This document shows, piece after piece, positions 27,765 through 28,563 of a DNA stretch of 28,563 bases. Origin of the DNA: a virus; IMG/VR virus record IMGVR_UViG_3300030107_000853, positions 1-28,563 of that record. One strand, given 5' to 3'. The notes beneath the pieces were generated by a model. It was given only the letters and a program-made list of their open reading frames with translations, did no database searches and had not been told where the DNA came from. The stretch's first letter is position 1; each line of letters starts with the position of its first letter. The translations under genes were made by a program, and so were the position numbers.

Positions 27765-28563
27765 TTATTCAGCCGCTACCGCTAGGCTATCGGTTGCCAA
27801 GATATAATCGGCGGCTTTTTGCGCTTGTCCAAAAGCTTTGATCATGGCCCGCTTGTCCTGTTTCAAAACTTCAAGCCAGTTATTTAGATATTTTGCATGG
27901 TCTGGTGTTGGCTGTTTTTCCAGACCTAACATAGCGCAAAGAAAAGCCGCGCCAGTCTCTGCAATCAATTCCTCGAACGCATAGGCATTAGAACCAAAGC
28001 GGCCTATCAGTTTGCGATCAAGCCGCGATTGGTGGCCCGTCCAATGCGTCAATTCATGAAGCATAGTTGAATAGTAGCTCTGCTCTGGCGTACTGTCTTT
28101 TGTACCCTTAAACGCGGTTTTTTCTGGCATCTGGATAAAATCCGGTTGTGGTGCATAAAATGCGCGGTTGCCGCCATGGTGAATATCGGCACCTGTTGAG
28201 GCAATAAGCTTTTCCGCATCATCATTGCTAAAGTTTGGTGCTGGCTGATCATCAACTGGCTTTGAAACGTAGCCGTCAACCTGATCAGCATTGAATACGC
28301 AAAAGCCCTTGAGCAATGGCACCATTGATTGTTCATCTGTTTCTTTGTCAGTGATTATAACCTTGTCAAAGAATACAATGTCAGTGCCTTTTGAACCTTT
28401 GCGAACCTTGGCGCCAAGCTTTTCCCATTGCTTGTAAGTTGCCCATTGGTTGTTTTTGAAGCCGTGACGATAGGATGAAATAGCGGTCATAAAAGTATTG
28501 GTGCCTTGGTATGGCTTGCCAGATACGACATTGTGGTGACAGTTACCGGCTTGCTCTTGCCAT
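27765..28563 (-). CDS. ArdC-like antirestriction protein (ssDNA-binding domain plus zincin), N-terminus cut by window edge
   Basis: The frame is open to the right edge: codons upstream of ATG 28490 read NVVSGKPYQGTNTF, the hallmark of the ArdC N-terminal single-strand DNA-binding domain (NxxTGKPYxGxN), so 28490 is not the true start. It continues with QWATYKQWEKLGAKVRKGSK and a middle strand-rich part. The C-terminal domain is a zinc metallopeptidase-like fold with HELTHWTGHQSRLDR (HExxH) and the third zinc ligand in AFEELIAETGAAFL. ArdC-type proteins protect incoming DNA from host restriction; here the protein would act early after infection. It probably heads the leftward operon. Confidence 0.85.
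   Translation of the reverse strand, partial: WQEQAGNCHHNVVSGKPYQGTNTFMTAISSYRHGFKNNQWATYKQWEKLGAKVRKGSKGTDIVFFDKVIITDKETDEQSMVPLLKGFCVFNADQVDGYVSKPVDDQPAPNFSNDDAEKLIASTGADIHHGGNRAFYAPQPDFIQMPEKTAFKGTKDSTPEQSYYSTMLHELTHWTGHQSRLDRKLIGRFGSNAYAFEELIAETGAAFLCAMLGLEKQPTPDHAKYLNNWLEVLKQDKRAMIKAFGQAQKAADYILATDSLAVAAE

Noticed and set aside
28049-28336. 95-aa minus-strand ORF inside the ArdC-like gene
   Set aside because: Same strand but different frame from the HELTH-containing protein; no motif of its own.
21475-28563. Integrase, attachment site or tRNA in the early region
   Set aside because: I saw no tyrosine or serine recombinase motif, no cloverleaf and no clear attachment-like repeat, so a temperate life cycle cannot be claimed.

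Overview
The window is one continuous piece of a tailed phage genome with T7-like (podovirus) virion architecture. The evidence is the gene order: portal, scaffold, major capsid protein, tail tubular proteins A and B, three kinds of internal/ejection proteins, and a fibre with a T7-gp17-type N-terminus. The AT-leaning composition, the fibre and fibre-accessory modules, and the block of tiny membrane and cysteine-rich proteins beside the lysis genes resemble marine phages of Alphaproteobacteria (SAR116/roseobacter/pelagiphage-like). That host assignment is inference from recalled family resemblance, not from a search. The window shows no terminase, DNA polymerase, RNA polymerase or integrase; these, if present, lie outside it. 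I see no tRNA and no CRISPR array.

Region 1 (1-21474, all rightward) is the late block. It starts inside the portal gene, followed by a small Bbp19-like protein, scaffold, a 72-aa protein, the major capsid protein and a probable decoration protein. A strong hairpin terminator (3156-3186) and a second hairpin (3192-3220) separate the head genes from the tail genes. Then come tail tubular A, a 910-aa tail tubular B with extra modules, a GNAT-like protein, the internal virion proteins (140, 859, 596 and 889 aa; the last two look like one large T7 gp16-type function split over two genes), fibre and fibre-accessory proteins, and a dense lysis-associated cassette ending in a holin, a T4-type lysozyme and a 36-aa lysine-rich protein. 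Genes mostly overlap by 1-20 nt or nearly touch, so translational coupling is the rule.

Region 2 (21471-24411, leftward) is a recombination operon: a small protein, a PD-(D/E)XK nuclease, a winged-helix protein, a 48-aa helical protein, a Rad52/ERF-type single-strand annealing protein, a small associated protein, a zinc-ribbon protein and an 83-aa protein. Nuclease plus annealing protein makes a Red-like recombination pair.

Region 3 (24412-25987, rightward) is separated from region 2 by a short control region in which two predicted promoters face each other and share their -10 bases. It encodes a Cro/CI-like HTH protein, a hidden 58-aa DnaJ-type zinc-finger protein, a DUF6378-like protein, an orphan adenine methyltransferase and a PD-(D/E)XK Holliday-junction-resolvase-like nuclease.

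Region 4 (25988-28563, leftward) starts beyond the right edge with an ArdC-like antirestriction protein (ssDNA-binding domain plus HELTH zincin), then a very acidic 98-aa protein, a small membrane protein, two small unknown proteins, an XRE regulator and a zinc-binding protein. It ends at a strong leftward terminator (26091-26128). Between this terminator and the end of region 3 lies an iteron-like repeat array (26016-26071). Several leftward genes share the octamer ACTAGCAA in their leaders. The two regulators, the overlapping promoters and the palindromes suggest a regulated early region, but nothing in the window proves a temperate life cycle.
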